Source: Stentor coeruleus
Taxonomy: Eukaryota > Ciliophora > Heterotrichea > Heterotrichida > Stentoridae
NCBI GenBank assembly: GCA_001970955.1
Contig: MPUH01000089.1
Span: 1-64,000, forward strand
Length of the DNA: 64,000 nt
Direction of reading: 5' to 3'
Notes under the pieces: generated by a model
What the model was told of the DNA's origin: nothing
Seen by the model: only the letters and a program-made list of their open reading frames with translations
Databases searched by the model: none
Made by a program: the position numbers and the translations under genes
Shown here: piece after piece, positions 51,377 to 61,729 of the stretch
Numbering within the stretch: position 1 is the first letter of the stretch
Layout: every line of letters starts with the position of its first letter

Positions 51377-52036
51377 ATGATAGTTCTTAAAAGATGGCTC
51401 TCTAAAGCTGAAGGATTAGCTGTATGGAAATCAGCAATGGATCTGTAAAAAACATATAGGAAAATCGAAAAAGCTTCTGAGAAATTGTCAACTTTCCAGA
51501 ATCATAGGGTTAATGTTTTGGCAGAAGCTATTATATCACTGACTCCTGAGGAAAAAGCATATTTGTGGCAGGCATATAGAGATACACAAATTGAATGCTT
51601 AGGTTTAGATCCAGCTATGTTTTCTGATTTCTTCCCAAAGATCGAAGAAAATAATGAGTTTGACCTCTCATCAATAGCCCTTCCTCAGCATTCACCAGCT
51701 GGTCTTGTAAAAAAAGTACTCAAAGGAGAAAAGGTCAATCTTTCTTCAGGTAAAAAAGTTGACAAAGTCGATAAAGAGAAAAAGGAAGAAAAAAAAGAGC
51801 CTGTCAAAGTAAAAACTAATTTCGACTTGATTTTGAAAGGCTTCACAACTGAAGGGAAAGTGAAAGTTATCAAAGAAGTTAAAAATATGATGGGATTAGG
51901 GCTAAAAGAAGCTAAAGAAAAAGTTGAAAGTTCAATCGCAACACCTTTAGTAGTCTTTAAAAATGCTACACCGGATAAAGCTCAAGAATTGCTTAAACTC
52001 TTTAAAGATATGGGTGCAGATGTAGAACTTAAATAA
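51377..52036 (+). CDS. MRPL12: Mitochondrial ribosomal protein bL12m (L7/L12)
   Basis: Exons 51377-51444 and 51460-52036 across a 15-nt intron give 214 residues. Exon 1 encodes a basic amphipathic start (MIVLKRWLSKAEGLAVWKSA) suited to mitochondrial import. The N-terminal part (VLAEAIISLTPEEKAYLWQA) matches the L7/L12 dimerisation helix region. After a charged hinge comes the C-terminal domain: FDLILKGFTTEGKVKVIKEV, KNMMGLGLKEAKEKVES and a terminus GADVELK. The protein forms the ribosomal stalk that recruits translation GTPases. The start at 51377 is supported because it gives a targeting peptide and splices cleanly. Confidence 0.92.
51445..51459 (+). other. 15-nt spliceosomal intron
   Basis: GTAAAAAACATATAG. 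Its first bases would create a TAA in the reading frame; removal joins ATGGATCT to GAAAATCG in frame. The A at -6 and the ATAG end agree with the other introns. Confidence 0.93.
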
Positions 52037-52197
52037 ATAGGACTAGTAAAATTATTTCATAGCTTAAGGATACTTGTTTTATAAACTAAAATTCAAAGTT
52101 TCTTCTGAATAAACTTGTAAAAAAAGCTTCTCTTTTAAGTTTTCTTATAAAATATTAACTAATTAAATAGTTACCATATACTCTAATATAAAAGGAA

Positions 52198-53268
52198 ATG
52201 CACAGGCTTTCTCGTAAGAAAAGCAAGCGCATGACCCTTAGGAAAAAGCACAAAGTTGTCAGAGAAGTAGCCGACGCCAAAAAACGCCTTCGAAAAGAAG
52301 CCCGACGCATGGCTAGACAAGGTATAAAAAGGCCTGAAAAAAAAGACCCCGGCATCCCTAATCTCTGTCCTCAGAAAAAAGAACTTCTCCAAGAACTCCA
52401 AATGCTTAAGAAAATCGAAACAGAACACAAAAACGAAGTCCGCCAGCGTCTAAAAGAAAAGCAAAAAGATGAAGAATTTGCTTTTTTGACAGAAAAAACT
52501 AAGCCTGTTTATAAAGACAATTCCCTTGAAGCTTTAATATCCCAAGCAGACTGTATAATTGAAATTCTTGATGCTAGAGATCCTTATATATGCCCTTTTA
52601 TGACAAATTTTATTGAAGAAAAGATAAGAGTTTTTGTTATAAATAAAACAGATTTAGTTCCTGAAGAGAATTTAGTTCAATGGATGAAGGTTCTTAATAA
52701 TAATGGACCATGTTTTAAATTTCAATGCCCAGTTAAAGAAGGGATGAAAGATGAGGTTATGAAATTTTTAGTTGATAAAAACTTAAAGGCTATTGCTGTT
52801 ACTGGATATCCTAATACTGGGAAATCAAGTTTTATTAATGCTATGAAAGGATATAAGGCAACTAATGTAGCTAAACTTCCTGGAAGTACTAAAAAGATTG
52901 AAGAGATTAAAGTGGTTTATAATGATGATAAAGGAAAAGTTAGAGAAATAAGCTTTTTTGATAGTCCTGGGATTGAAATGGCTGAAAAAGGACCTGTTAA
53001 TGCTTTAAGGGCTACTTGTTATATTGAAAACCTCGAAGACCCTTATACACCAGTTCAAGGGTTGTTGGAAAAAGTTCCTAAAGAAAAGCTGCTTATTCAT
53101 TATGCGATCCCTGAGTATAAAGATATCAAAGAATTCCTCACACATATTGCCAAAAAAATGGGCAAAGTTGCCAAAGGCGGACTTCCTGATTTCGATGCTG
53201 CAGCTAAAATCGCCCTACACGACTTTTTCCTCATGAAATTCCCGTTTTATACCCCTTTAACTCCATAA
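52198..53268 (+). CDS. GNL3: Nucleostemin-like nucleolar GTPase (GNL3/Nug1)
   Basis: A 356-residue circularly permuted GTPase. The basic start (MHRLSRKKSKRMTLRKKHKV) and coiled-coil (RLRKEARRMARQGIKRPEKK) are the GN3L/Grn1 region that directs the protein to the nucleolus. GTPase motifs come in permuted order: G4 INKTDLV near residue 150, G1 TGYPNTGKSSFINAM near 200, G2/T in LPGSTKK, and G3 DSPGIEM near 260. A short helical domain ends the protein. Family members act in assembly and export of the 60S ribosomal subunit. It is shorter than human GNL3 (549) and resembles the minimal form. The RCL1 gene starts 45 bp downstream on the same strand. Confidence 0.92.
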   Translation: MHRLSRKKSKRMTLRKKHKVVREVADAKKRLRKEARRMARQGIKRPEKKDPGIPNLCPQKKELLQELQMLKKIETEHKNEVRQRLKEKQKDEEFAFLTEKTKPVYKDNSLEALISQADCIIEILDARDPYICPFMTNFIEEKIRVFVINKTDLVPEENLVQWMKVLNNNGPCFKFQCPVKEGMKDEVMKFLVDKNLKAIAVTGYPNTGKSSFINAMKGYKATNVAKLPGSTKKIEEIKVVYNDDKGKVREISFFDSPGIEMAEKGPVNALRATCYIENLEDPYTPVQGLLEKVPKEKLLIHYAIPEYKDIKEFLTHIAKKMGKVAKGGLPDFDAAAKIALHDFFLMKFPFYTPLTP

Positions 53269-53313
53269 TTCTCTTTAGCATTTTAACACAATTTTTCTTT
53301 ACATAAATCCAAC

Positions 53314-54456
53314 ATGGAGTTCCAAGGTTGTGCTTTGCTTCGTTATCGAGTCATAGCATCACTTCTTATGGGCACTCCAATAAAAATCTGTAAAATCAGG
53401 TCAAAAAGTGACTATCCCGGGCTTACAGATAGTGAGGTAAAATATTTGGAACTTATAGCAAAACTTACTTCAGGAAGTGAAATTAATATAAACGATACTG
53501 GAACTGTTTTGAAATTTTCCCCAGGGATTATAGTAAATAATCCTGGAAGTGTACCTATAGATTTTGATTGTGGTAAAGGAGCTTCACTTGGGTTTTTTAT
53601 TGAAGGGATATTACCGATAGTGATTTTTGGGAAAAATAAACTCCATTTGGTACTTAGAGGGTTAAGTCATACAGTTGAAGATATTGGTATTGATGTTATA
53701 CAATATGTACAGATACCTTTGTTGAAGAAATTTGGGGTTGAGGATATTAATTTTAAAATATCGTGTAGAGGGGATGAAGGTGAAGTGATATTAAAAGTAA
53801 CACCGGTGAAAAACCTTAATGGAGTTGACTTGCAAGACCCTGGCAAAATTAAAAAGGTCCGTGGGGTTGCATTTACATCTAGACTTAATGTGCAAATGGG
53901 TAACCGAGCATCATACTCAGCAAAAGGACATTTACACAGTTTCCTCCCTGATATTTGGATTCACACTGACCATTACAAATTCGGAGAGGCTCTTCTAGGC
54001 ATAACCCTTGTTGCCGAAAGTAATACAGGATCTTTTATCTCAAGCGAGTATCTTCGTGGAGAAATTTCTCAATTTGATTATCTAGAAAGTGATGTACCTG
54101 AAGATCTTGGTTCTTTAGCTGTAATACATTTATTAGACGAAATCACTTATGGAGGGTTTGTTGATAGTAATAATCAATGCTTACCTCTTCTTCTTATGGC
54201 CATATCACGTGAAAAAAGCTCATTAAGATTAGGTCGGCTTTCATCTCAAGCTGTAGAAGTTCTTAGACTTATACAATTTATGTTCAATATAACTTTTTCA
54301 TTTACTGAATCAGATAACCCAAAATACACACAACTTCCTGAAAATGTAGAAGAAGAAGAAGAAGCTAATGAACCAGACAATTCAGATCTACCAAAAAATA
54401 TTATCGCAACATGTATAGGATTAGGTTATCAAAACATGGCCCGTATAGGATTTTAA
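53314..54456 (+). CDS. RCL1: RNA 3'-phosphate cyclase-like protein RCL1
   Basis: A 380-residue protein of the RtcA/Rcl1 fold. FQGCALLRYRVIASLLMGTP and the strand pair SYSAKGHLHSFLPDIWIHTD and GASLGFFIEGILPIVIFGKN are typical of Rcl1. The catalytic His region of true cyclases is not apparent, as expected for Rcl1, which has lost cyclase activity. Rcl1 binds Bms1 in the small-subunit processome and is needed for cleavage in pre-18S rRNA. Length is close to the yeast protein (367). It follows the GNL3-like gene closely, so the two ribosome-biogenesis genes are neighbours, although large- and small-subunit factors respectively. Confidence 0.93.
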   Translation: MEFQGCALLRYRVIASLLMGTPIKICKIRSKSDYPGLTDSEVKYLELIAKLTSGSEININDTGTVLKFSPGIIVNNPGSVPIDFDCGKGASLGFFIEGILPIVIFGKNKLHLVLRGLSHTVEDIGIDVIQYVQIPLLKKFGVEDINFKISCRGDEGEVILKVTPVKNLNGVDLQDPGKIKKVRGVAFTSRLNVQMGNRASYSAKGHLHSFLPDIWIHTDHYKFGEALLGITLVAESNTGSFISSEYLRGEISQFDYLESDVPEDLGSLAVIHLLDEITYGGFVDSNNQCLPLLLMAISREKSSLRLGRLSSQAVEVLRLIQFMFNITFSFTESDNPKYTQLPENVEEEEEANEPDNSDLPKNIIATCIGLGYQNMARIGF

Positions 54457-54571
54457 TATTAACCTTGGATTAGTTTATTTTTTAAAATTTTTTGTTGTCT
54501 CAATATTTTTCCATAAACTTCATAATAATATGCGTATAAACTTATAAATAATATCTTTACTAGCTTTATGA

Positions 54572-57475
54572 TTACTTATTCGTAAAAAATTCTTCTATAT
54601 TTTGTGATTCTGTAGTTTTGGGGATTTTTAAAGGAGGTGGTTCAAAAGAAGCTTCTTTTTTCCTTTTTCCAAGTTCAGGGTTTTTTTTCTCTTCAATCTC
54701 TTTTTCTAATATCCTTATAAGACTATCAACCCTTCTTTGTAACTCGCCTGATGTACGTGATCGCAACATATAATCGAATTTAAACATAAAACTTTTACGA
54801 ATCCTGTTTTTAAGTACATCCCAATTGCCATATCCGACAAGTTTGGCCATACAAATCAAGTACCTGTCATTTTCATTTGTAAATATTCTTGATTTATGTG
54901 ATGAACTTGTGTCAAATGTCAAATCCCTCCATGGGTCTTTATATTGTGAGAATTTTTGATCTAGGATTATTTGTGAGTGTTTGTGTTTTTCTACAAGACT
55001 TTCTCTTTTTTCTATTGTCTTGATGATTTTTTCTTTGTCTGTTAGTTCATCAAGTCTGACCCAAAACACTTCGGAATATTGTTTGACTTGCTCTTCATTT
55101 TTATTCCCCATTACTTCTGCTATCATGCTGTACTCATCTTTACCATAAAGTTCGCAAGCTTTGATAAAAGCATTATAATCTTTTCTATTCCAATCAAACC
55201 CAGTCTCTAATAACTTCTCCAACTCCGCTTTTTCCTCATCAGTTGCTTCCTTAGCAAAATCCTTTTTCTGCAATTCAATCAGCCTAGTTCTATTTTCATA
55301 AAACCTAAAATCCGGAGCAGGTTTAAATTCTTTAGGCTTTGAATTCCCACTAGGATTAAAACTAAACTTGCTATCCACATTATAAGTAGTTTGCATTTTC
55401 CTATCTCTTCTCATATTAAGTTCTTCTAAAATCTTATCATGTATCGCTTTCTGTATAGCATCCCTCGAGTCCTCTTTACGTTTTTTCGAATAATCTACGC
55501 TTTCAAAATTCCACATATCAATTTTGCTTTCAAAGTCAATAAGATTTTTTTTCTTCTCTAATTGTAACTCAAGTTCATGTGAAATTTTACAAACCCTTTG
55601 TTCCCCACGTCTTAACATTAAATCTAATTCTTCTTCAGTAATATCAGTATCATCAGTTGTCGCATTAAATATCTGATCAGCACCATAATGAAGCATTTCT
55701 TTAAGTTCATCTTTATCTAAAGACTTATGTCGAGGAGCTAAACGGCCAGTTTGTATAACAAGTGAATCTAATTTTAATCTTAAACATTGTCTTTCTATCA
55801 TCCTTTCTTCTAAAGAATCTTTAGTTACAAGTCTATAAACATTAACTTGTTTTGTTTGACCAATACGATGAGCTCTATCCATAGCTTGTAAATCCATTTG
55901 AGGGTTCCAATCTGAATCAAATATTATAACAGTATCAGCTGAAGCGAGGTTTATACCAAGTCCTCCTGCTCGAGTTGAAAGAAGGAAAATGAAGTATTTT
56001 GAATTGGGTTTAGTGAATTTAGCCATCATACGTTCACGTTCGTATATATCAGTAGTTCCATCTAGACGGCAAAAATTATAATTACGGAAATTGCAATAGT
56101 CTTCAAGGATATCAAGCATTGTTGTCATCTGAGAAAATATTAAAACTTGAGAATCATGGTCTTTAAGTTTAGCTAAAAGTCGATCTATAAGTTTTAGTTT
56201 CCCTGAATTCATTATTAAATGCTCTCCGAAATCAGTTTCGTTCTCTTCTTCAACTTTTGGGAACAAATATGGATGATTGCATACTTTTCTCAATTGCATG
56301 ACTATATTCAAATAATGACTTTTATTATCTTGTTTGCAGAGTTCATTAGTTAATATTTTCTTATATAAATCTCTTTGCATTGGAGTTAAACCTGTTGTTA
56401 CAATAATTTCTTTTTTAGGAGGAATACTTCTTTCAACTTCAAGTTTGGTCCTTCTAAGAATAAACGGTTTTAAGATTTTGTGTAGTTGTTGGACCATTTT
56501 AACGTTCTTTTTTTCGATTTCTTTTTCTGAAAGCCCATCTTCAGCTCCCAATTTGAACCATTCATCAAAATCAGAACTTGAAGAAAACAGGTCAGGAAGG
56601 AGGAAATTTAACAAACTCCAAAGTTCATGTAAATTATTTTGTAAAGGAGTTCCTGTTATAAGTAATCTATTAACTGTTCCAAGTTTGCGAATAAGCTGGG
56701 ATAAATTCGATTCATCATTTTTAATCTTATGCGCTTCATCGATTATAAGGAATTTCCATGTGAATTTTTTTAAAGTACTATAGCATAAATTGATTCCTTC
56801 ATAGCTTGTAATACAAACATCAAATTTTCCTGGAGTAAGTTCGTTTTTAATAATTTCCTCTCTATACGGTTTAGCTGCTATGAGCTTTACTGTTTTAATA
56901 ATCGGACACCATTTAACGAACTCTTTCTCCCAGTTTCCCAATGTTGATTTCGGTACTACAATCAAATGTGGACCTTTAATCCCTTCTTGTTCTCTCATAT
57001 AAGCTAAAAATGCTATTGTTTGTATTGTCTTTCCAAGTCCCATCTCATCTGCTAATATCCCGTTAATCCCTGCTCTATATAAGCTTATAAGCCAATTAAC
57101 CCCATCTATTTGATAACATCTAAGTTCCCCGTTTTTCACAATTGAAGGCTGAGAAGTGATCCGCGCCAATTTACGTTCATCGGACATTTCATCAATGATA
57201 TAATCATCGTCTTTGCTTTTAAGGGCTCTTTTTTTGCGATTGTTTCGTTCTTGGGCCCTGTTTGATGTTAAATTATACTCTCCATTGAATAAAAAATTCG
57301 CATAATGCTCGGCTTGGGAAAGAAGATAGACGAGCTTTTCGTTTTCATCTTTGGACTGCTTGATGAATTTTTTCTGTTCGATTTGGAGTTTTTTGGCGAA
57401 GTTTTGATGGTGTTTTAGGGTGTCTTCTAAGGAATTTGACCTATCGCTAATAGGGGAATTAGCCTCTGGTTCCAT
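54572..57475 (-). CDS. ISWI chromatin-remodelling ATPase (SNF2L/SMARCA5-like)
   Basis: A 967-residue protein. The SNF2 ATPase lobe 1 starts QIDGVNWLISLYRAGINGIL with ADEMGLGKTIQTIAFLAYMR (Walker A near residue 146) and FLIIDEAHKIKNDESNLSQL (DEAH near 246). Lobe 2 includes LLSTRAGGLGINLASADTVI and the arginine-finger block DRAHRIGQTKQVNVYRLVTK. The C-terminal third has the HAND-SANT-SLIDE set (FDWNRKDYNAFIKACELYGK as SANT, LICMAKLVGYGNWDVLKNRI and SFMFKFDYMLRSRT as SLIDE), which marks the ISWI subfamily. ISWI spaces nucleosomes. It is single-exon and its 3' end converges with RCL1. Confidence 0.95.
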   Translation of the reverse strand: MEPEANSPISDRSNSLEDTLKHHQNFAKKLQIEQKKFIKQSKDENEKLVYLLSQAEHYANFLFNGEYNLTSNRAQERNNRKKRALKSKDDDYIIDEMSDERKLARITSQPSIVKNGELRCYQIDGVNWLISLYRAGINGILADEMGLGKTIQTIAFLAYMREQEGIKGPHLIVVPKSTLGNWEKEFVKWCPIIKTVKLIAAKPYREEIIKNELTPGKFDVCITSYEGINLCYSTLKKFTWKFLIIDEAHKIKNDESNLSQLIRKLGTVNRLLITGTPLQNNLHELWSLLNFLLPDLFSSSSDFDEWFKLGAEDGLSEKEIEKKNVKMVQQLHKILKPFILRRTKLEVERSIPPKKEIIVTTGLTPMQRDLYKKILTNELCKQDNKSHYLNIVMQLRKVCNHPYLFPKVEEENETDFGEHLIMNSGKLKLIDRLLAKLKDHDSQVLIFSQMTTMLDILEDYCNFRNYNFCRLDGTTDIYERERMMAKFTKPNSKYFIFLLSTRAGGLGINLASADTVIIFDSDWNPQMDLQAMDRAHRIGQTKQVNVYRLVTKDSLEERMIERQCLRLKLDSLVIQTGRLAPRHKSLDKDELKEMLHYGADQIFNATTDDTDITEEELDLMLRRGEQRVCKISHELELQLEKKKNLIDFESKIDMWNFESVDYSKKRKEDSRDAIQKAIHDKILEELNMRRDRKMQTTYNVDSKFSFNPSGNSKPKEFKPAPDFRFYENRTRLIELQKKDFAKEATDEEKAELEKLLETGFDWNRKDYNAFIKACELYGKDEYSMIAEVMGNKNEEQVKQYSEVFWVRLDELTDKEKIIKTIEKRESLVEKHKHSQIILDQKFSQYKDPWRDLTFDTSSSHKSRIFTNENDRYLICMAKLVGYGNWDVLKNRIRKSFMFKFDYMLRSRTSGELQRRVDSLIRILEKEIEEKKNPELGKRKKEASFEPPPLKIPKTTESQNIEEFFTNK

Positions 57476-58617
57476 TTATATTGGAGCTGACTCTAGTAGT
57501 TTAAGGAAAATTTTCATATTTTTTTCGCTGGCTGTGTATAGGATTTACTGAGAAAATAAAGGTTTTGACTTAGGGTTGGCAGTTTTTAGGTTTTTTTTGC
57601 GAAATGATGAGTTGTTGTCATAAAGTTTGGGGCTTTGGGGCAAAATTTACTTTGATTTTTGTTGGGTATAGGTTTTGGATAATCAGGGAAGAAGATTTGG
57701 GAAATCCCAGAAAATTTAGGTGAAAGGAAGGATTTAAGGGTTTTAAAGCTTTTATTGTCTGGGTTTATATAAGATTAAAGGTTTTATATATGAAATCTGA
57801 CATGAAGATAGGAAATTGTGATGATATATTTGGTATGATGGATATATGAATTATAATTGGGATATCAGTTTGAATATATGAGATATTATGAAATGATATT
57901 AAATAGGATATTAAAAAATTATAATTAAAAGATAAATTAATCATGCTAAGGAGGCTATTTTTATATAAGCTATATGTATTATAAGTTTTGTTTGAAAAAA
58001 TAACTATTAGTCAAGGAATTTTATTTTCAAACCTAGTGTAGTTTATATAAAGTACTTTTTTCTTATATTTTATGATTTTATTCAATATATTGTTTAATTT
58101 ATACAATTCTAATACACTTATAAGATAAAAATAAAAAAGATATATAAGTATTCATAATTAAATAATATGACTTTGTTGTCCTTAAATATATAATCATAAA
58201 CTTTTCCAAGCTGTACTGCTCTACCCCCAGAAGTTTCTAATAAAATCTTCATCTATAAAGCATCATAACAACTGTAATTTTATTAAAGTTTCTTGGATAT
58301 GGACAGTTTGGGAATATGCATGAGATTTAAAATATGATTATTAAAAAACCACATATTTGTATTAAGAAATTTCTTATCTAGGAGATGAGAAATTAAACGA
58401 CACCCAACTCTCATAGTTATAGCTGATATTAAATAAAATAAATAATTATATGAGACAATAACATTTTTACATATAAAAAATTTAAATTGTAAGTTTAAAG
58501 ATTAAATGAAAGAGGAATTTTAATAATGGGGTTCTAGGTTGTGAAGGTTATTATGCATAAGATTTATATTCAGATTTAATCATTAATTTATTTAATTCAA
58601 CTATTTTCTATATGCTT
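57476..58617. other. Intergenic region with a short coding-like frame
   Basis: About 1.14 kb between the ISWI start and the 3' end of the phosphodiesterase gene. The left part (57480-57780) is G-rich relative to the rest. A 44-codon minus-strand frame at 58118-58252 looks protein-like and is listed separately; otherwise nothing was identified. Confidence 0.5.
58118..58252 (-). other. Possible small ORF or gene fragment
   Basis: The minus strand from ATG 58252 reads MKILLETSGGRAVQLGKVYD followed by YIFKDNKVILFNYEYLYIF and a TAA, 44 codons in all. The use of Gly, Arg, Gln and Val codons is unlike the surrounding spacer. An in-frame stop immediately precedes the ATG, so it is either a micro-gene or the remains of a larger one. 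No family was recognised. Confidence 0.3.
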
Positions 58618-60840
58618 TCATGTATTTTTTCTTGTCATAACTTTCACCAGAAAATCTTCTTTAGATTTTATTAATGTTACTTGAGTATATTGTTTGTTTT
58701 TTGATATTTCATCCCAGCGATTTAAATTTTCTTTGATCTGTTCTACACAATTCCTTTGTATTGCTTCAACTTTCAAATAATTACTAAAAACTTCATAAAG
58801 AGGTAAGCAAACATTTTTTAGAAATCCATTTTGACTTTTAGGAATATCAGTTGTTTCTCTATCACAATACATTGATACAGGCATTTCGTTAGATTTTTCT
58901 AAGTCTCCTTGATGGAAAAACTCTTCACATACTAAATAAGTCCATCTTTCATGCAGTTGAAAAGTCTTCGCTGAATGTCCCAGATCCGCACATTTAAGCC
59001 CAATCCCCAATACAAAACCTCTATCATCAATATTGTCTATATTAAGATCATTGATACTAACAGCCCTAGCTCTAAACTTCCCTAAAATTTCAAAATGCCG
59101 AGACATATCAGTCTGTAAAATCATATCAATAATTAACTTTCTCATTAATTTCCACAATTCATCCCCAATATTAGAAAGCATATTACACTCAGGTTCACTA
59201 AGTAAAGTATAAAGCATTGAACAATGCATATTTTCTAAAACACTATTATCATTATATCGCATAGCAAGAGTGTGTTTTGAGGCAATTAAATATCTATTAG
59301 TAAGACCCGGGTGGCCTACATCATGTGAGAGTGCTGCAAGTAAACATGCTATACTTTCATGAGGTGTTATAACTTTTTCAATATCTGAGCTAGTAATAAA
59401 ATAATACAAGCTATTAAAAACATCAGCTGCATGAATAGCGTTATGATATGGATTATTCTGATAATTCTATGTAATTCTTACAATTTCAATATTTTCAAAT
59501 AGCCTATATGCAACATCTTGACTTGTTGATAATAAATCACTTAAGCACCATTTATGGAATAAATGCTTTCCTATTAATGATATGCTTCGGCCAAGTTTTT
59601 GTTGTAAGTCTAAAGTATCGAAATTCCAATCCTTTCCAAGAGTTTCTAATAGACCAACATTTTCAGATAGCATTGCAGCACTTAGACTAAAATGAGATCT
59701 TCGTTCCATAAAATCTCTAAGTGTCCCATGGCGTTCTTTGCTACGTTCACTTATAGGTTTTTTAACATTGAGGAAATTTTGGCTTATAAACTCTTTATCC
59801 TCAATATCCATATTTGAATTATCAGCAAATCTTACTGTTTCAGACCTTCCGTATTTACCTAAATATTTTTTGATCTCTCTTAGCATTTGTATTGATAGTT
59901 TCATTCTAGATTTTATATCATTATATATGATAACTTTTCTTACATTTTCTACTTCTTTAATAACCTTTTCACATTTATCAACAATTAACTCAGTATTACT
60001 CACAACTTCTAATACACTTCCTTGATCCCCTTCTTCAATTAACTGCCCTTTAAGTTCCTCATTATAAAACCTAAAAAACAATTGTAAAGATCTACTTGAA
60101 ACTTTATGGCACTCAACAATCTGCAATATCAACACAATAACACAAAGAAAATATTCACTAACAATTTCAATCTTAGTTGATTGAGAAAGTACCATATCCA
60201 TAACAATCGCCAAAATAATATACCCAACAATTGGAATCATCACATGTTTAAATGAATCAAATATCACAAGTCTATAAGAATAAACAAATCCTACAATCGC
60301 AACAGAAAAATGCATTCTACTCTCTAAATCATCCTCCCCTAAAATCTTATTAATAATATTCTGACTTCCTATAATCAAATATAAACACCATAAACATCCT
60401 AAAACACATAAAAAATTCCTATTATTCAGTCTATAATGTATACTTTTTGATATCCCAATCAATATACCATATGCAAATATTAGAATTATAAAATTGCATA
60501 TCACATGGAATAGAAAAATATTATAGCTCATAAGTCTTTTAGAATAATAATATCCTGATGTACCAAGGATGATTATAGAAGTAAAAGTTAAGTAAAGGAA
60601 AAAGATAATAAGGTTATATGCAAACTCTTGAGATAAACCAAGTTTGTATGGTTCAAGATATAATGTTTGGAGGTATTTGTTGTTAATACGACGATCAGAA
60701 AAAGTCATGAGGTTTGGGTCGATTGGGAGCGTTTTAAATTCATTTGTTTCATGGTTTAGTAAAGAGTATTGAATTGAGTTACGGGCTTGGTTATGCATTG
60801 GAAGTTCTTTGATTTCTAGGTTTAATGATGCTCTTGCCAT
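58618..60840 (-). CDS. Membrane cyclic-nucleotide phosphodiesterase (class I PDE)
   Basis: Two exons (60840-59482 and 59466-58618) across a 15-nt intron give 735 residues. The N-terminal third has about six hydrophobic helices (residues 75-245, for example NLIIFFLYLTFTSIIILGTS and FHVICNFIILIFAYGILIGI). A linker with coiled-coil character precedes the PDE catalytic domain, which begins just at the splice site with NPYHNAIHAADVFNSLYYFI (H-x3-H-x2-DV metal site). It continues LSHDVGHPGLTNRYLIASKH and GLKCADLGHSAKTFQLHERW, the second metal Asp and its helix. All metal ligands are present. The enzyme should hydrolyse cAMP or cGMP at a membrane, as proposed for ciliary or cortical signalling. It ends in TGA, one of few TGA stops here. 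Confidence 0.92.
59467..59481 (-). other. 15-nt spliceosomal intron
   Basis: On the minus strand the intron reads GTAAGAATTACATAG. It separates ..FENIEI from NYQNNPYHNAIHAADVF.. of the catalytic domain. Without removal the frame stops in its TAG. It has the same A at -6 and ATAG as the other introns. Confidence 0.94.
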
Positions 60841-61729
60841 ATAAATTATTCAAATAACTCATTTCGTAATATTTTAGAAGGTTTCTGAAAATGTTTTCAA
60901 ATAATTTTATAGTATATTGAAGGGATTAGATGAATAAAGGGTTATGATGAAGGCTTGGATATGAAAATAAATTTTTGTTTAGAGGATTTTTGTGGGTGTA
61001 AGGTAGGGATATGAGTTTTTATGTTTTTAGTAGAGAATGATTGGGTGTTGGATTTGAAAATTTTCAGGGTTAAATAAATAAATTCGCTTGTTTTTTTAGT
61101 TTTTAGGGTTTTAATTGAATTGGCGCTAATTTCTTTTAAAGCTTTTAGTATATTAAGTTTATAGATATATGCTAATTTTGTTAGTAAGGTTTTGAGAATG
61201 GGAATTTTCGTGTTTTTCAAGAATTGTTTTTGATAAGACTTGACGAATGTGTTGATAATAGAAATTTGATATGATTTATGGGTATATTTAGGTTAAAATT
61301 TTTAGAATAGGTGATAATTGTTTATAAACGAGAACTTGGTTAAATTAAAGAATTTTTACAAATGTATACTGAAATATTTTTAGTACAGGGATTATAGTTA
61401 TCAAACCAGGTGTTAACCAAATGACTTTAGTTTATGTAATAAATAACACATCACAAAATATTATTAAAAACCTTAGCCTTAAATCAAAATAAAATTCCTT
61501 TTCTCTATTTACGCCCTGCTATTCTTATTTCTATATCTACAAACTTTAACAATAGAAAACAAAGTCAATAATTTCTAATAAAATCTTTAATATCCACTTC
61601 AAAACTAGCCTTAAAATCAAACTTATATCCTAAAATCACCTTCATATTATTCCAAACCAAATTATGCATATATAATTCCCCCTCCATAATATTTCCAAAC
61701 CATCATTAAACTATTAGCCTAAAAACCCT
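60841..61729. other. Intergenic region, one doubtful small ORF
   Basis: About 890 bp between the PDE start and the 3' end of the next minus-strand gene. It is AT-rich with no repeat or RNA gene seen. A 92-codon minus-strand frame lies at 60942-61220 and is listed separately with low confidence. Confidence 0.45.
60942..61220 (-). CDS. Doubtful small basic protein
   Basis: A 92-codon frame starting MKNTKIPILKTLLTKLAYIY, very rich in Lys, Ser, Thr and Ile, with the tail QKSSKQKFIFISKPSS. It has a plausible ATG context and lies 100 bp upstream of the PDE start, but low complexity makes chance likely. No family, domain or intron supports it. Confidence 0.25.
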   Translation of the reverse strand: MKNTKIPILKTLLTKLAYIYKLNILKALKEISANSIKTLKTKKTSEFIYLTLKIFKSNTQSFSTKNIKTHIPTLHPQKSSKQKFIFISKPSS

